Origin: Silene conica
Lineage: Eukaryota > Streptophyta > Magnoliopsida > Caryophyllales > Caryophyllaceae
DNA: 64,000 nucleotides
Assembly: GCA_029255685.2 (NCBI GenBank)
Contig: CM055318.2
Span: 31,794,001 to 31,858,000 of the forward strand
Direction: 5' to 3'
This document shows positions 24,492 through 36,558 of the stretch, in pieces (the first letter of the stretch is position 1; every line of letters starts with the position of its first letter). A program made the position numbers and the translations under genes. Under the pieces are notes generated by a model. It made no database searches. It was given only the letters and a program-made list of their open reading frames with translations, and was not told where the DNA came from.

Positions 24492-25980
24492 GTCATGTTT
24501 ATGTGTGCAGTAGGTAAGCCTCAATATGGGTCAAATGGTGAAGTCATTTGGGATGGGAAATGAGGTATTTGACCCTTTGTCATACAAGTTCCAGCTCAAA
24601 GAAACTCAAAAAATAGAGTAGCAGGAACTTTAGAAACAAAGTGTATTGAATCTATAAACAAACAAGTTACAAAAGAGATGATAATTAACACTGTATTACC
24701 TGCAATAAAAGTTAAATGGCCAGCTAACCTAAGCAAACATATCATTATACAACAAGACAATGCTCGTCCCCATTTTAATAATGATGACCCTGATTTTAAA
24801 AGAGAAGCAAATTCAGATGGCTGAATAATTGATTTGACCTACCAAACACCCAACTCCCCAAACTTGAATGTCTTGGACTTGGGGTTTTTTAAAGGTCCAT
24901 CCAATCTCTTCAACAGAAAAAAAAGGCTATGCATATTGATGAGCTAATTCAAAACACAATCAAAGCTTATGAAGAGCAAGATGCTTTAAAATTAAAGTAT
25001 GTGTGGATAACACTTCAGGCATGTATGATTGAAGTAATGCAAAAAAAAAAGGTGAAATTGATTACAAAGTACCACATATGCACAAATCAAAATTTGCAGC
25101 TGCTGGTTTGCTACCTGAATATTTGACTGCTAACATGGATTTAGTCAAAGAATGCATCCAGTATGTAAATAATGTTGGTGACCCAAGCACTATTAGTTAG
25201 TTAATAAGGGCAGTAAATAGAGCATCACGAAATGCGGAGGATATAGCAAGTGGTAGTGACAACAGTAATGTACCAACAGGGGATATTGATCCTGTTGGAA
25301 CCGTTACTGATTGGTTTGATGAGTACTAGACAGAGTGAACACAGGATTAGCAGTAACTTTTTGGCAGAAGATAACAATTTTTTGGAAGAATGGACAACAA
25401 CTAATTTTGGCACAGAAGCAGAACAACAACAATATTTTGGCACAGAAGCAGAACAATAGCAATTTTTTGGCACAGAAGCAAAACAACAATGACAGGCAAA
25501 CCAGAAGCATATCAACAGCAATATTTTGGCAGAGAAGCATAATAGCAATGACATGCAATGACGATGAATACACATAAGCATTTTGTACTTAATTTAGTGG
25601 CTTTTGATGTTAGAACTTTGCTTTACTACTCTTTGGTAATGCTCATGTTTGGCACATGTATGATCATTTCAGAAATGAATTGAGTAAAAAATAGCTTTAA
25701 TAAACAACAACAATGCTGACATTGTTGTCCAAACACAGCCTCATCACTACAAAGAAGGTGGTGGTATTATTGTGTCTGAACAACAAGGTCAGCATGCCAA
25801 TATTTGTCACCCTCAAATACAGTAATCATTGGGCTAACTTGCTAAGGACTTTCAAAAACAACAGTTTATCATCACTAGTCCATCAGAGAAACCAAAATAA
25901 CCAGAAGTTTATCATCACTAGTCCATTAAATAAATAAAACTTGAACTTAATTAAAGTAAAAGAAGAAGAATCAACCTCCC

Positions 25981-26486
25981 TTATGTTTCATCCTCGGCAT
26001 TTGGACCAAATCCAGGCCAGTACTTTGATAGTTCCCCAATAAACAAGTCCGTAATGGCCGGACTTGATCGTATGGCCATCGCATCTAACTTTTCGTCAGA
26101 TTTACCAACAACAAGGCGACATGCATGATATTCTCCCCTCTCCTTTATGGCCTCCTCAATCTCATACTCCATTAAGATCTCAAATTTAGGCCAATAACGA
26201 CATAATTCAAACATAAACTCTAATCAATTTTCCGACAAAGATTTACGCCACTCTAACCAAGCCATCGTCTTCCTCTCCCTCTCTTCTTTTCATTACTCAC
26301 CCTCGTCCTCACCTCCTCCTCCTTATCTTTAACAATCAAACCATCAATCAAATCAGGACCAACAACCGCATCAAACGAATCAGAAACAACAACCTCATCA
26401 TGACCATCACTATCGTATAAATCCTCGTACTGCTTCTCAAGAGCACGAAGATAAAAAACAGACGAATCAGAACCAACAACTTCCAT
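25981..26486 (-). pseudogene. Unknown antisense reading frames inside the mariner-like element
   Basis: Two 77-codon frames on the minus strand: 26486-26253, acidic then basic (ending KKRGRGRRWLG), and 26214-25981 (MFELCRYWPKFEILMEYEIE...). The second frame extends upstream to an ATG at 26265 (MAWLEWRKSLSEN) apart from one TGA, so it overlaps the first frame. They may be one protein split by an indel, or two overlapping ones. I do not recognise the family. It could be a second mariner gene or captured host sequence. Confidence 0.4.
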
Positions 26487-26519
26487 AATTAATCAAAAAT
26501 TAAAATAGATCAGACTTGA

Positions 26520-26715
26520 TGATTTCAGAGGCGGAAGAGAGGAGATAAGAAGATGATAAATATTGTAAAAAAGGGGAAGAGAGGAGTTCAGAAGATGAGG
26601 GATAAGATGATTGAAGAGGAGGAAGAGAGAAGATCAGAGATGATGACTGAAGAGGCGGAAGAGAAAAGATCAGAGAAGATGGAGATGATGAATGAAGAGG
26701 CGGAAGAGAGAAGGT
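26520..26715. repeat. Purine-rich minisatellite in the mariner right end
   Basis: Imperfect repeats of 'gaagaggcggaagagagaagatcagag' type, about 60-bp spacing between the clearest units. Lies immediately upstream (minus strand) of the antisense reading frames. Confidence 0.6.
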
Positions 26716-26996
26716 TCCAGAGATTGGGATTTTAGGGTTAGGGGTTAATAATGGGCGGGAATGGTTAGGGTTAATAGGTTTTGGGCTGGGTTAGATTAGT
26801 GGGTTAATAAAAGATTTGGGCTGGTTATTGTTTAATAGGTTTTCTTAATTGTGGGGTGGGTTATAATATATGCAAAAGTATAAGGGTAGTCTAGTCTATT
26901 CATAACCCAAAACATTAACAAAAATAGACAATGGGACATTTTGGTGAATAGACGGAAATGGACAATGGGACAGTTATTACGAATAGGAGGGAGTAC

Positions 26997-27530
26997 TGTT
27001 TAGCCCAAAATTTACATCTCACTGTTGGGCCCAAGGATAAATAAATAAGCAGCCCACCACAAGGAGCAGACCAGAAGCAGATCAAAAGCAGACCAGACGC
27101 AGATCAGAGCAGAAAAAGAGCTGTTGGAGAAAGGGAATGGGTCAAAACCCTAAGGGGATATTCCCCTATATTCCCTCCTACATTCCAGCACCAGAGCAAA
27201 TCAGTTGAACATGCAAATCCGCAGCTATAAAAGGAAAAGCTAGGGCATTCTTATTCATTCAGTTCATACGTTGTAAACTTACTACTTTCGCAAAATACTT
27301 GTAATCCGTCTTCAACAGTGAATATCCTCGATCATAGTAAAAATATTGGTGGGATTCCGTTCCCCCCGCGGTTGTTTCCCTCAACGGGTTTTTCCGCGTC
27401 ACCAAAACCTCTCGTGTCATTCCTTATTTCTTTTGTTCTCTATATTTGTTTCTTACGTAAAATGCGAATATTGGTTGGTACTTTGACCCGCAACACATAA
27501 ACTTGACCCGGTAGAAATTTTACCAAAACG
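26997..27530 (+). repeat. 5' LTR of the gypsy element
   Basis: Starts TGTTTAGCCC. It differs from the 3' LTR by two single-base indels and about two substitutions, one of them the terminal base (CG here, CA in the 3' LTR). Near-identity indicates a recent insertion. Confidence 0.9.
27226..27233 (+). promoter_or_regulatory. TATA box of the gypsy 5' LTR
   Basis: TATAAAAG within the LTR, in the position expected of a U3 promoter; the same octamer is in the 3' LTR at 44820-44827. Confidence 0.6.
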
Positions 27531-27533
27531 ATT

Positions 27534-27550
27534 TGGCGCCCACCGTGGGG
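27534..27550 (+). promoter_or_regulatory. Primer-binding site of the gypsy element
   Basis: TGGCGCCCACCGTGGGG begins three bases after the LTR. TGG at its start would pair with the CCA end of a primer tRNA. The tRNA was not identified. Confidence 0.6.
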
Positions 27551-28207
27551 CATAGTGCGCATTCCAATATTTAAAATTGTTATCTCGTCACAACAAGCAT
27601 GTCTGGGACCAAAGCCAACCCTTCCAGTTCTCAGAGCATGCCAGCCCAGTCCAGTGGGACCAACCCTACTGTGTCTGTTGGTCTCGCAGGACCACCCCTG
27701 GTCGTAAGTCAGACCACAGCCTCAAGGGTTGTGGTCCCATCCGGCAAACCTCCTCATGTTCCCAGATCACCCCCTGTGTCTGCTTCCCCAAGGCAGAGCA
27801 GAGAGAGCAGCCCTAGCAGGAGTGGAGAAGCACAGATGCCTGGAGCAGGCCAGCAGCTGCAGGCTCCCCGTACAGATCCGATGCAGATGGTGGTCCAGGG
27901 AATGAGTGCTCTGCAAGAAGCCATAGAGGGCCTGAAGAAGGACAATCTGGACCTGAGAGAGCAGATCGCCGCAGTCGCACGTCCAGAGCAGCCGTTCAAA
28001 ATGTTGCAGCCAGGGCCTGGCCAGACCTTCAATCCCTTCGGGAGAGCGGGGTTGAACCGGCCAATTCCCCAGGAGATCGTCACCAGGCTGGATCTAGGTG
28101 TCACCACCCCGAGCAGTGGCCCAGAGATACTGGATCTGGACTCGTCTGTGTTTGGAGCACCGCAGTCCAGACCAGTTCAGCCTGCAGGTAATCCCACACC
28201 TTGTTTT

Positions 28208-29488
28208 TGTTGGGAAATGTGTCCTCAACAATAGTGCGATCACGTAATTAAATCTCATGACGAGAATGCGCAAGGGATGATACGAATTATTAGTCAACTG
28301 ACCAACATTAATCGGTAATGATTGGCTAGCTAGAGTTTGACATTACTGTCGTATGACGGTGATGGTCAGTTGATCCCTTTAGGTCACACCTTTAGGACAA
28401 TTCCCTTAATTGATAAAATGATCAAATGTATATTGATACGATTTGATCATATTCCTTAAACTCGTATATCGAGAAATTAGAGGTTGAATCTTAATGTAAG
28501 ATTTATGTTTAAAATTGAAATGTTTCAATTGTTAAACAGTAAACGATATTTTATTATATCGAAATTAGAATGAATTGGGTTATAATTAATACAAAGGTTG
28601 TAAATCGTATTGACGATAATTATATTTAATCATTTTACAATTGTAATTTCGAATTACTTGTCAATTAATAAATAGGATTTATTTAATTATAATATTTATA
28701 CGATAAATATTTATATATCTATTTTTATGATAGATTAATTATATTGTATTGTGACATATAAGATGTCACATTTTTATACAAACTATGCATTTGACAAATT
28801 GTAAAATGAAGTCCATTTTATGGACTAAATGGGACGGTTAAGAGGAGATGGTGGTATGGATTATTAGTGTATTAAACACACTATAATCATTATGTTTTAG
28901 ACATAATTCTTGAGACAACCACCTAGGCCACCCTAAGAGCCTTGAGAAAGGAGAATGTTCCCTTGTTGCTCTTCCCTATGGCCGGCCTCCCCTTCCCAAG
29001 TATGAGCATGCTTAAGCCATTTAATCATCTTAAGTAATAACATGCCTCATATATATATATGATATGATATTCATTCTACTTCTTCTTCTCCTCTTAGCCG
29101 AAAAATCACCAAGCAAGGAGAGATTATTCAACCTCTAAAATACTTATTATAAGATAATAAATTATACTATTTGTAGTATTAAAATTACATTCTAATAAGA
29201 GTGATTAGAATTATTTAAGGAAGAAACCGATTTCTATTCTAGCAAAATACAAGGCTTCGGTTTATTGAGGAATTGTCTTGGTGCATCCAAAGGAGGTATT
29301 TTATTTTGGGTACTCGGAGGATCATCCTTGCTAAACATTTGGACCGTGTGTAAGGGTTCAAATACTCTCCTTATTTCCGCATTATTAGCATGCATAAGAT
29401 CGTTTTAACATGTAAATTAATATGTTAATCACAAGGTTAGTTTAGTATGACTAAAAATTAGTTTATGAGCAACTAATAAAACCTAACA
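28208..29488 (+). repeat. 5' LTR of the copia-type element
   Basis: Differs from the 3' LTR by about four substitutions and a 4-bp change in an (AT)n run, so the insertion is young. It is no older than the gypsy element that contains it. Confidence 0.92.
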
Positions 29489-29490
29489 AT

Positions 29491-29502
29491 TGGTATCAGA
29501 GC
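29491..29502 (+). promoter_or_regulatory. Primer-binding site of the copia-type element
   Basis: TGGTATCAGAGC, complementary to the 3' end of plant initiator Met-tRNA, the standard primer of copia elements. Confidence 0.85.
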
Positions 29503-31954
29503 AATAGGTTGTTTGCATGCTTTCCGTTTATGTTTTTACGGAGTTATAGTGATAACAAAAATAAAATTTGGTATTTTCGTTTTGATATATGATATGCACG
29601 AAATTAATTTAGCATGATACCTACTGTTTTCTAAAATGTTTTAGAATATTTGGAATATATTTTGCATGATTATTGATTATTGGTATATTAAATCTCGGTT
29701 TTAATATGTTTTAATGGTTAAAAATGTTTATTTTTGGGAAAAATATTTAAAATAAGCTTCTGGCCGAGATTTTTCAGTATGTTATCACATGTATTTTCTA
29801 TAATATGAATATGATTTTTCGTAAATTATGGACTAATAAATCGTGTGATATGAATTTTAAGTGTTAAAATGCAAAAAGATGAATAAAAATGGGTTAAAAT
29901 AGTTATATTATGAATTTGACTATAAAAATTTATGAGGATGTCACATGCAATATTTAAAATTTATGTTGAATTTTCCAGAAATTTACCTCAAATATTGCAA
30001 TATTATAGATTTTTAATGTAAAAATCGGGTAATTAGTGACATAATTTCGACTTTAATAGTTTAAGTTGGAATTTGGCCATAAACAATTTAACACGATGTC
30101 ATATATATTATTTCCAGCATGTATAAAATTTTCGAGAATTTTATCTTATTTTATGCTTGAGAAATAATTTTAAGGGTTAAAATCGTACGATATATGACGT
30201 AAATCGTTAAAAATTTGCAAATGTTGTTAAAATGGCCGAAAAATATAACCCACATTAGTCATATATGATATGTTCATCTTGAAAATTATCTTGGGAGCCA
30301 AAAGTTTCAGATTTGATTTGATTTGATTTAATTTTATTTTGTTAAAAGTAGCATTTAAAATTAAAATAATAAGAGTCTTTAATTTAAAGTTTCGGCTTGG
30401 GCAGTGTGTAATTTATTTTTCCTGTCCATTTTGTGTTCTTAAAGTGTTTTGGAAAGTTTAAAATTATTATTAGTATTTAATTTGCATTTATGAAGTTAAT
30501 TATTGAATTTTCCGACTTAAAATGCTCGTTTTACGTGTTATTTTCGAAATAATGTTAAAACCGTATAAAATACTAATATTTTAACTTTCTGAAAATTTTA
30601 AGAACATTCTGGAATTTTCAAAATTTGAATTTTGAATTTTCGAAATTTTTTTTTTTTTAAGACTCTATTCGTTTTTTATATTATTTTTCCCGTAAAACCG
30701 AGTAATACCGATCAATATTGATATATATTAAGTTAAGTCATGTTCAAAGTTTGAGTAAGACTAAATTTTGAAACCTATAAGAGTTAGGATGATTAACTTA
30801 AGGATGAAAACCGTTTCATTTAATGCATAGTGTTGTTAACCGTTAAAACACGCGATTCCATAAACCAAGGTTTACGATAACTATTTAAATAAGTGTTTTA
30901 AATAGGACGATTTGGCTTAGCGTTTGCATGTTAATTCATATTTATATAAGCATTGCATATTTTATATTATGAATGTCATGATTTATTTTTACGTAATTTT
31001 GGGAATTATGTAATTTACTTAGTATGGCCTTAGTTTTAAATCGGTATTTCCCGTAATGTAAGGGGTTACCGATTCGGTTGTAATTTTGTGATCTCGTATC
31101 ACCCAATTGTAATTTATTTCTATTTTATAATGTATAAAGTAGACTAGAAAAGTTGTAATATTTGTAAAATCCGGAGTTCCTTGAAGACGGTGTCATTCGG
31201 AAAGGAGTTCCGACAAGACGGTGTTTACCTCGAAGTGCGTGCCGCGTGAACTTCAAGGGACCAAAGGAGTTGGTTTCCGAATTTGTACTTTGTTATTTCT
31301 TTTCTAGGAAAGGCCATACTAGGGTTTAGTTATGCTTTTATTTTTGATTTTATATGTTTGCATGCATAGCCAAATCGTCATACATCGTATCATGCATGTT
31401 TCGACCTAGTCGACCTAGTCTTTTATTTTATCTATAATTCACCGACTTAGTTCACTTAAACGGAGATAGATAATAATTTGACTAGATCTCTTACATATAA
31501 ATATTGAGACTTAGCCTTACCAAAAAGTACGGACCCATGAATCCCTTCTTCACAAGAACGTAGGCTCGGCTACACCGGGGTACTAAAATTGTCACGTTGG
31601 GTAAGTGGGGTAATAAGATTACACCTTGAAATTTGGTTGATCTGAACGAAAGTATTCGTAACCGTAGTTGCAATAAGTTCGGGCTAAAGATAATTTTAAG
31701 AAAATTGTCGACCGAGAGTTCTAAGAGTAGAACCGATTAAAGAGTTAATCCACCAAATTATACCAATACGGGTTGAATCGGCTACACCGTGCCCGGATTA
31801 GTATGGGTTTGGGTCTCGGGATTGTTTACTTAATTGGGTAAGAGATCATTAAGTAAATATACTTAACATGTTTAAGTTTCTTAAAATTCAAATTATGAAT
31901 TAAAATGATGTTGTTTATCCTTTTATTATTGTAGTTTAATTTTCGACATCATCA
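29503..31954. other. Long untranslated leader of the copia-type element
   Basis: About 2.4 kb of AT-rich DNA between PBS and gag without coding similarity. Such long non-coding internal regions are typical of LARD-type elements. Confidence 0.6.
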
Positions 31955-32890
31955 ATGGCAACCAACGCTCCACCTCTCACTAACGTATCATGGCTTCGAT
32001 CCTTTATGGATCGTTGTAAACTCGATAAGCATGGTTCCAATTTTAAGGATTGGGATGCGCAATTGCTTTTTGCCGCTCAAGGTGACGATAAGAGTCGTTA
32101 CCTATCCGAAGCCGCTCCTCCCGCTCCGACCGCTCGTTCGTCGGTCCAAGCTCGTGAGGCCTATGAAGCCTACATGAAAGAGTCCTCCGCTCTTAAAAAT
32201 GTGCTCATCTTCTCCATGGAGCCGGATCTCCAAAGGAGTATGATTAAGTTGACCACATCGTATGAGATATACACCAAACTTGCGACCATGTTTTCGCAAA
32301 CTCCAAGGGTGATACAATATGAGGCGGCTTCCGCCTTCTTTGACATTACTTTCAAGGAAGGGCAAAAGATAAGCCCTCATGTGCTCAAACTCGTTGAGCT
32401 CGCGGAGACTCTAAAAGCTCAAGATGTTGATGTTCCCGACTCTCTTATCATTGACCGAGTTCTTCACTCGCTCAATAAGGTTAAGGCGTATGCTCAATTC
32501 CGAGTGAATTTCAATATGCGAAACCAAGAGACCACGTTGGACGAGTTGCATAAGATGCTAGTCCAAGCCGAAAGGGACATGGGACTTCATGAAAGTTCCA
32601 CCAAGGATGTTTTGAACATCGAAAAGAAAGGGAAAACGAGCTTCAAGAGGAATGCCTCGAAAGGCAAGGGCAAGAAAACGTTCAAGCCCAAGACGACCAA
32701 AGAAAAGACCTTTTCGAAAGGCGCTTCCACCTCGTCTTCTAAAGAGCAAGACAAGTGCCATTATTGCACGAGGATCGGTCATTGGAAGAGAAATTGCCCC
32801 AAATACTTAAGCGATCTCAAAAATGGGAAGGCAACCGCCGTAGGTAATAAATCTCGTTATGATTCATGTCATTTATCAACTTATGTATAG
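31955..32890 (+). CDS. Copia-type Gag polyprotein (UBN2-like) with zinc knuckle
   Basis: 311-codon uninterrupted frame starting at ATG 31955. The N-terminal half has the UBN2/gag-polypeptide fold pattern of copia Gag (FKDWDAQLLFAAQGDDKSRYL; YEIYTKLATMF; ETTLDELHKMLVQAE). It is followed by a Lys/Ser-rich linker and a CCHC zinc knuckle C-x2-C-x4-H-x4-C at residues 268-281 (CHYCTRIGHWKRNC), expected to bind element RNA. The normal protein would continue into protease and integrase, but the frame stops 30 residues after the knuckle and no pol follows. An intact gag without pol suggests selection on Gag or recent origin. It would act in virus-like particles together with enzymes from an autonomous relative. 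Confidence 0.88.
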   Translation: MATNAPPLTNVSWLRSFMDRCKLDKHGSNFKDWDAQLLFAAQGDDKSRYLSEAAPPAPTARSSVQAREAYEAYMKESSALKNVLIFSMEPDLQRSMIKLTTSYEIYTKLATMFSQTPRVIQYEAASAFFDITFKEGQKISPHVLKLVELAETLKAQDVDVPDSLIIDRVLHSLNKVKAYAQFRVNFNMRNQETTLDELHKMLVQAERDMGLHESSTKDVLNIEKKGKTSFKRNASKGKGKKTFKPKTTKEKTFSKGASTSSSKEQDKCHYCTRIGHWKRNCPKYLSDLKNGKATAVGNKSRYDSCHLSTYV

Positions 32891-35273
32891 TGATACAAAT
32901 GTGTTGATATTTACCCTTTTTTAAATGTTTTAAAGGGGCGCCTCCTAATAATGATAAGACCAAGGAGACGGAAGCATGAGGTTCCTTACTTGGATGGCTC
33001 CGGTAGCATCCAATTGATCGAAGACTTGAAGAGCTAGGCTCTAATTTTCATATTGTCTTCTTTCATATTTTGTATTTATTTATGGAACAATTTATTTTCT
33101 TGTAAGACAAGGATTAAAATCCTGAAACAATGGTTGTAATTTTGGATATTGGTGACTTGGTTTTCAACCCGAGTCACTACTTTTGTTCTTAATCAATGTT
33201 TTGATTTCTCAAATAAATTGCATGCCTCATTTAAACATGAGTAAATAGTGATTTTATCACGCAACAAACTATTGATACGATCAATATAATATAATCAAAG
33301 AGTTGATCAAAACGGAGAACTACACCCCATGAGATAAATTCAATCAAAGTGAGACTATATCAGTTCATTATAAGATTTTCATTTTAAGTGAAAATGAGAA
33401 TGTATTCATCACACCTATCAAACTTCAAACATTCAGATACATTGGTTAATCGAAATAGCTATCCTTAAAACGAATAAAGGTTATTGTTAGAAGGATAGAG
33501 TGGGAGAAAATATTTCGCTCGCAAACCAATGATGAAAACAAAGGAAGGATCTTAAAAAAGATTCTTACTTGGGAGTCTTAAGAAGAGCCCTAAATGATTT
33601 GAAGAAACTACGAGAGGACACTGAAGAAACTACGGGAGGACACTCGAAGAAAGGTTCTTTGTGTTCATTATTTCATAGAGAGGAAACTTGAAACCCCGTA
33701 TGAAATCAGTAGGAAAAAGGTTCCTTAACAAATGATTTTTCTAAGTTTATAAGATAAAAGAGAAGAAATCATCTCAATCCTCTCAAAGTAGTTATAAAGA
33801 AATTATCATGTCATTTTCGTCTCGAGGAAACAAAGACATTATAAGAAGGTAATGATTGATTGAATGGAAACAGATCACTATAGGGATAGTGATTGTGATA
33901 ATGATTCAAGTAATAGTTTAACATGCGAGAAATGAAAGGTTCATTTAAAGATACCGAGAGATATTGATTTTAGTGGGAGCGATTTTCATTAAGCCTACCA
34001 TTAAGAGAGGATGGGTGATTCTTTAAGGTGTAAAGAATAAGAGGTTTGAAATTCTAGATGATCAAATAATTTATATCATAAGATGATGGAGCTTACGGGA
34101 AGGTTTATTATACGGATAATAAAAGGTCGCCCACTAGAAGTTAGAATGGTTGGATACATTATTCATAACGATGAATGAAACCATTATCAAATAGCCAAGA
34201 TGTTTGAAAATTGTAAGAGTGATGAAATCACTAATAAACTACAATATAGATTTCAGTACATAAGTGACTGTAGAGAGTGATTTTTAATCCCTCCAGTATA
34301 TCGATACGTCACAAGTTATAAGATAACAGTGGGAGCTTTCCTCCGGAAAGGAAACTCAAAATCTAGAAAGAGTTCTAGATATGTACTCAAATAGAATCAT
34401 ATTATACGGGATAATATGAGAATAAAGGAGACCAAAATTTGTAAGTTTTGCAAATTATGAATAAAGGGTTATTCGCAAAACACTAATACAAATAGATGAT
34501 TGTGCATCAAATACAATGTAATAGTATTGATTATTGTTGCATGACAACATCATTTGAGTTATGATTAACTCAAAATGAAGGATACTTTGTCAGAATCCAA
34601 GTGGGTTGTATGAGACAATATTGAACCCCATAAGTGAACTGGATTGACTTAGTATGGCCCCTAGCCGCTTACATGAGGTGACGTCTCAAAGCGACTAGAG
34701 TGTGAGGCGATTGATGGCAAGTTCAAGTGCCATAGGGTCATATGTGATGACTAGTCGATCACATAGGCAGAGTGTAAGAGACACTCTGTCGGGCAATGTG
34801 ACCGCTTATAGAGTTCTGGAAATTTTATAGCCGGGTCGTGGCGAGAGCTGCTATAGTATTCTTGTGAGTCAATTTTTAGACTAAAGACTACTCTCCCAAG
34901 ATGGTACAGTTTAGGCATAACCTTGATCCATTCTCTACGACTTTTCGTAACTGGAGTCAAATGGGATTGCTTTGGGTTATGACTGACTATGACTAGTTGA
35001 AGGAAGTAGTGCGATAGAAATTGTCCACCCCTTGTCAGGGTTGTTCAAATCTCAGGGCCACTCGAGGAGAAGTTAACTGGAAATGCGTGGCCACGCTCGG
35101 AAGGTATCTATGGTAGATAATTCCAGTCAGACAGTTATTCTCCAGATCGAGGAAACCACTCATGTTATGATCAAATGCAAGTACGACCTCAGAGAGACAT
35201 CTTGCATTGAGTGGGAGATTGTAATAGGACAAGAGAATTGGTGACGCACACTTGTCGAGGACAAGTGGGAGAT
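32891..35273. other. Non-coding 3' internal region of the copia-type element
   Basis: No pol-like frames. Contains repeated 'agtgggag' words (near 33490, 33970, 34330, 35210 and at the polypurine tract 35260-35272), apparently duplicated polypurine-tract-like segments. It replaces the usual pol region. Confidence 0.6.
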
Positions 35274-36558
35274 TGTTGGGAAATGTGTCCTCAACAATAG
35301 TGCGATCACGTAATTAAATCTCATGACGAGAATGCGCAAGGGATGATACGAATTATTAGTCAACTGACCAACATTAATCGGTAATGATTGGCTAGCTAGA
35401 GTTTGACATTACTGTCGTATGACGGTGATGGTCAGTTGATCCCTTTAGGTCACACCTTTAGGACAATTCCCTTAATTGATAAAATGATCAAATGTATATT
35501 GATACGATTTGATCATATTCCTTAAACTCGTATATCGAGAAATTAGAGGTTGAATCTTAATGTAAGATTTATGTTTAAAATTGAAATGTTTCAATTGTTA
35601 AACAATAAACGATATTTTATTATATCGAAATTAGAATGAATTGGGTTATAATTAATACAAAGGTTGTAAATCGTATTGACGATAATTATATTTAATCATT
35701 TTACAATTGTAATTTCGAATTACTTGTCAATTAATAAATAGGATTTATTTAATTATAATATTTATACGATAAATATTTATATATCTATTTTTATGATAGA
35801 TTAATTATATTGTATTGTGACATATAAGATGTCACATTTTTATACAAACTATGCATTTGACAAATTGTAAAATGAAGTCCATTTTATGGACTAAATGGGA
35901 CGGTTAAGAGGAGATGGTGGTATGGATTATTAGTGTATTAAACACACTATAATCATTATGTTTTAGACATAATTCTTGAGACAACCACCTAGGCCACCCT
36001 AAGAGCCTTGAGAAAGGAGAATGTTCCCTTGTTGCTCTTCCCTATGGCCGGCCTCCCCTTCCCAAGTATGAGCATGCTTAAGCCATTTAATCATCTTAAG
36101 TAATAACATGCCTCATATATATATATATATGATATGATATTCATTCTACTTCTTCTTCTCCTCTTAGCCGAAAAATCACCAAGCAAGGAGAGATTATTCA
36201 ACCTCTAAAATACTTATTATAAGATAATAAATTATACTATTTGTAGTATTAAAATTACATTCTAATAAGAGTGATTAGAATTATTTAAGGAAGAAACCGA
36301 TTTCTATTCTAGCAAAATACAAGGCTTCGGTTTATTGAGGAATTGTCTTGGTGCATCCAAAGGAGGTATTCTATTTTGGGTACTCGGAGGATCATCCTTG
36401 CTAAACATTTGGACCGTGTGTAAGGGTTCAAATACTCTACTTATTTCCGCATTATTAGCATGCATAAGTTCGTTTTAACATGTAAATTAATATGTTAATC
36501 ACAAGGTTAGTTTAGTATGACTAAAAATTAGTTTATGAGCAACTAATAAAACCTAACA
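35274..36558 (+). repeat. 3' LTR of the copia-type element
   Basis: 1285-bp direct repeat of 28208-29488, followed by the gtttt target duplication. Confidence 0.92.

Larger units (their letters stand above)
22753..25200 (+). pseudogene. Mariner-like transposase, interrupted
   Basis: The N-terminal part (22753-23349) carries helix-turn-helix regions, YSVDRKTITRLWAAAEKC and LGVSKSTICRWV, then IIHMDEKWFSRTK with the first catalytic Asp. The frame is split by the element at 23360-24491 and resumes with QYGSNGEVIWDGK, IIIQQDNARPH (second Asp, about 24757) and YQTPNSPNLNVLDLGFF (third Asp, about 24880), the DDD pattern of plant mariner-like elements. Frameshifts and stops occur after 24500, so the protein is not functional. 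The tail (25400-25545) has become a tandem array of roughly 30-bp 'tggcacagaagcaga' units. Confidence 0.85.
21967..26993 (+). mobile_element. Mariner-like transposon, 5.0 kb, defective
   Basis: Ends are CTCCCTC(T/C)TATTC-like inverted repeats, flanked by TA on both sides (21965-21966, 26994-26995). It contains a broken mariner transposase on the plus strand and two short reading frames on the minus strand near the right end. A 1.13-kb element is nested in the transposase. The right-hand TA is included in the target duplication of the gypsy element that inserted next to it. Confidence 0.85.
28208..36558 (+). mobile_element. Gag-only copia-type LTR element (LARD-like), 8.35 kb
   Basis: Flanked by gtttt (28203-28207, 36559-36563). 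LTRs of 1281 and 1285 bp start TGTTGGGAAATG and end CCTAACA. The PBS TGGTATCAGAGC two bases after the 5' LTR matches initiator Met-tRNA, as in copia elements, and 'acaagtgggagat' before the 3' LTR is the usual polypurine tract. The only long reading frame is a gag at 31955-32890. No protease, integrase, reverse transcriptase or RNase H was seen, so movement would need enzymes from a partner element. It is inserted inside the gypsy gag. Confidence 0.9.

Noticed and set aside
25225..25581. Cys/Phe-rich frames on the minus strand and Gln-rich frames on the plus strand
   Set aside because: They arise from the 30-bp tandem repeats at the decayed end of the mariner transposase.
31955..32890. Domesticated host gag gene
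   Set aside because: It lies between two nearly identical LTRs with PBS and polypurine tract, so it is part of a young mobile element.
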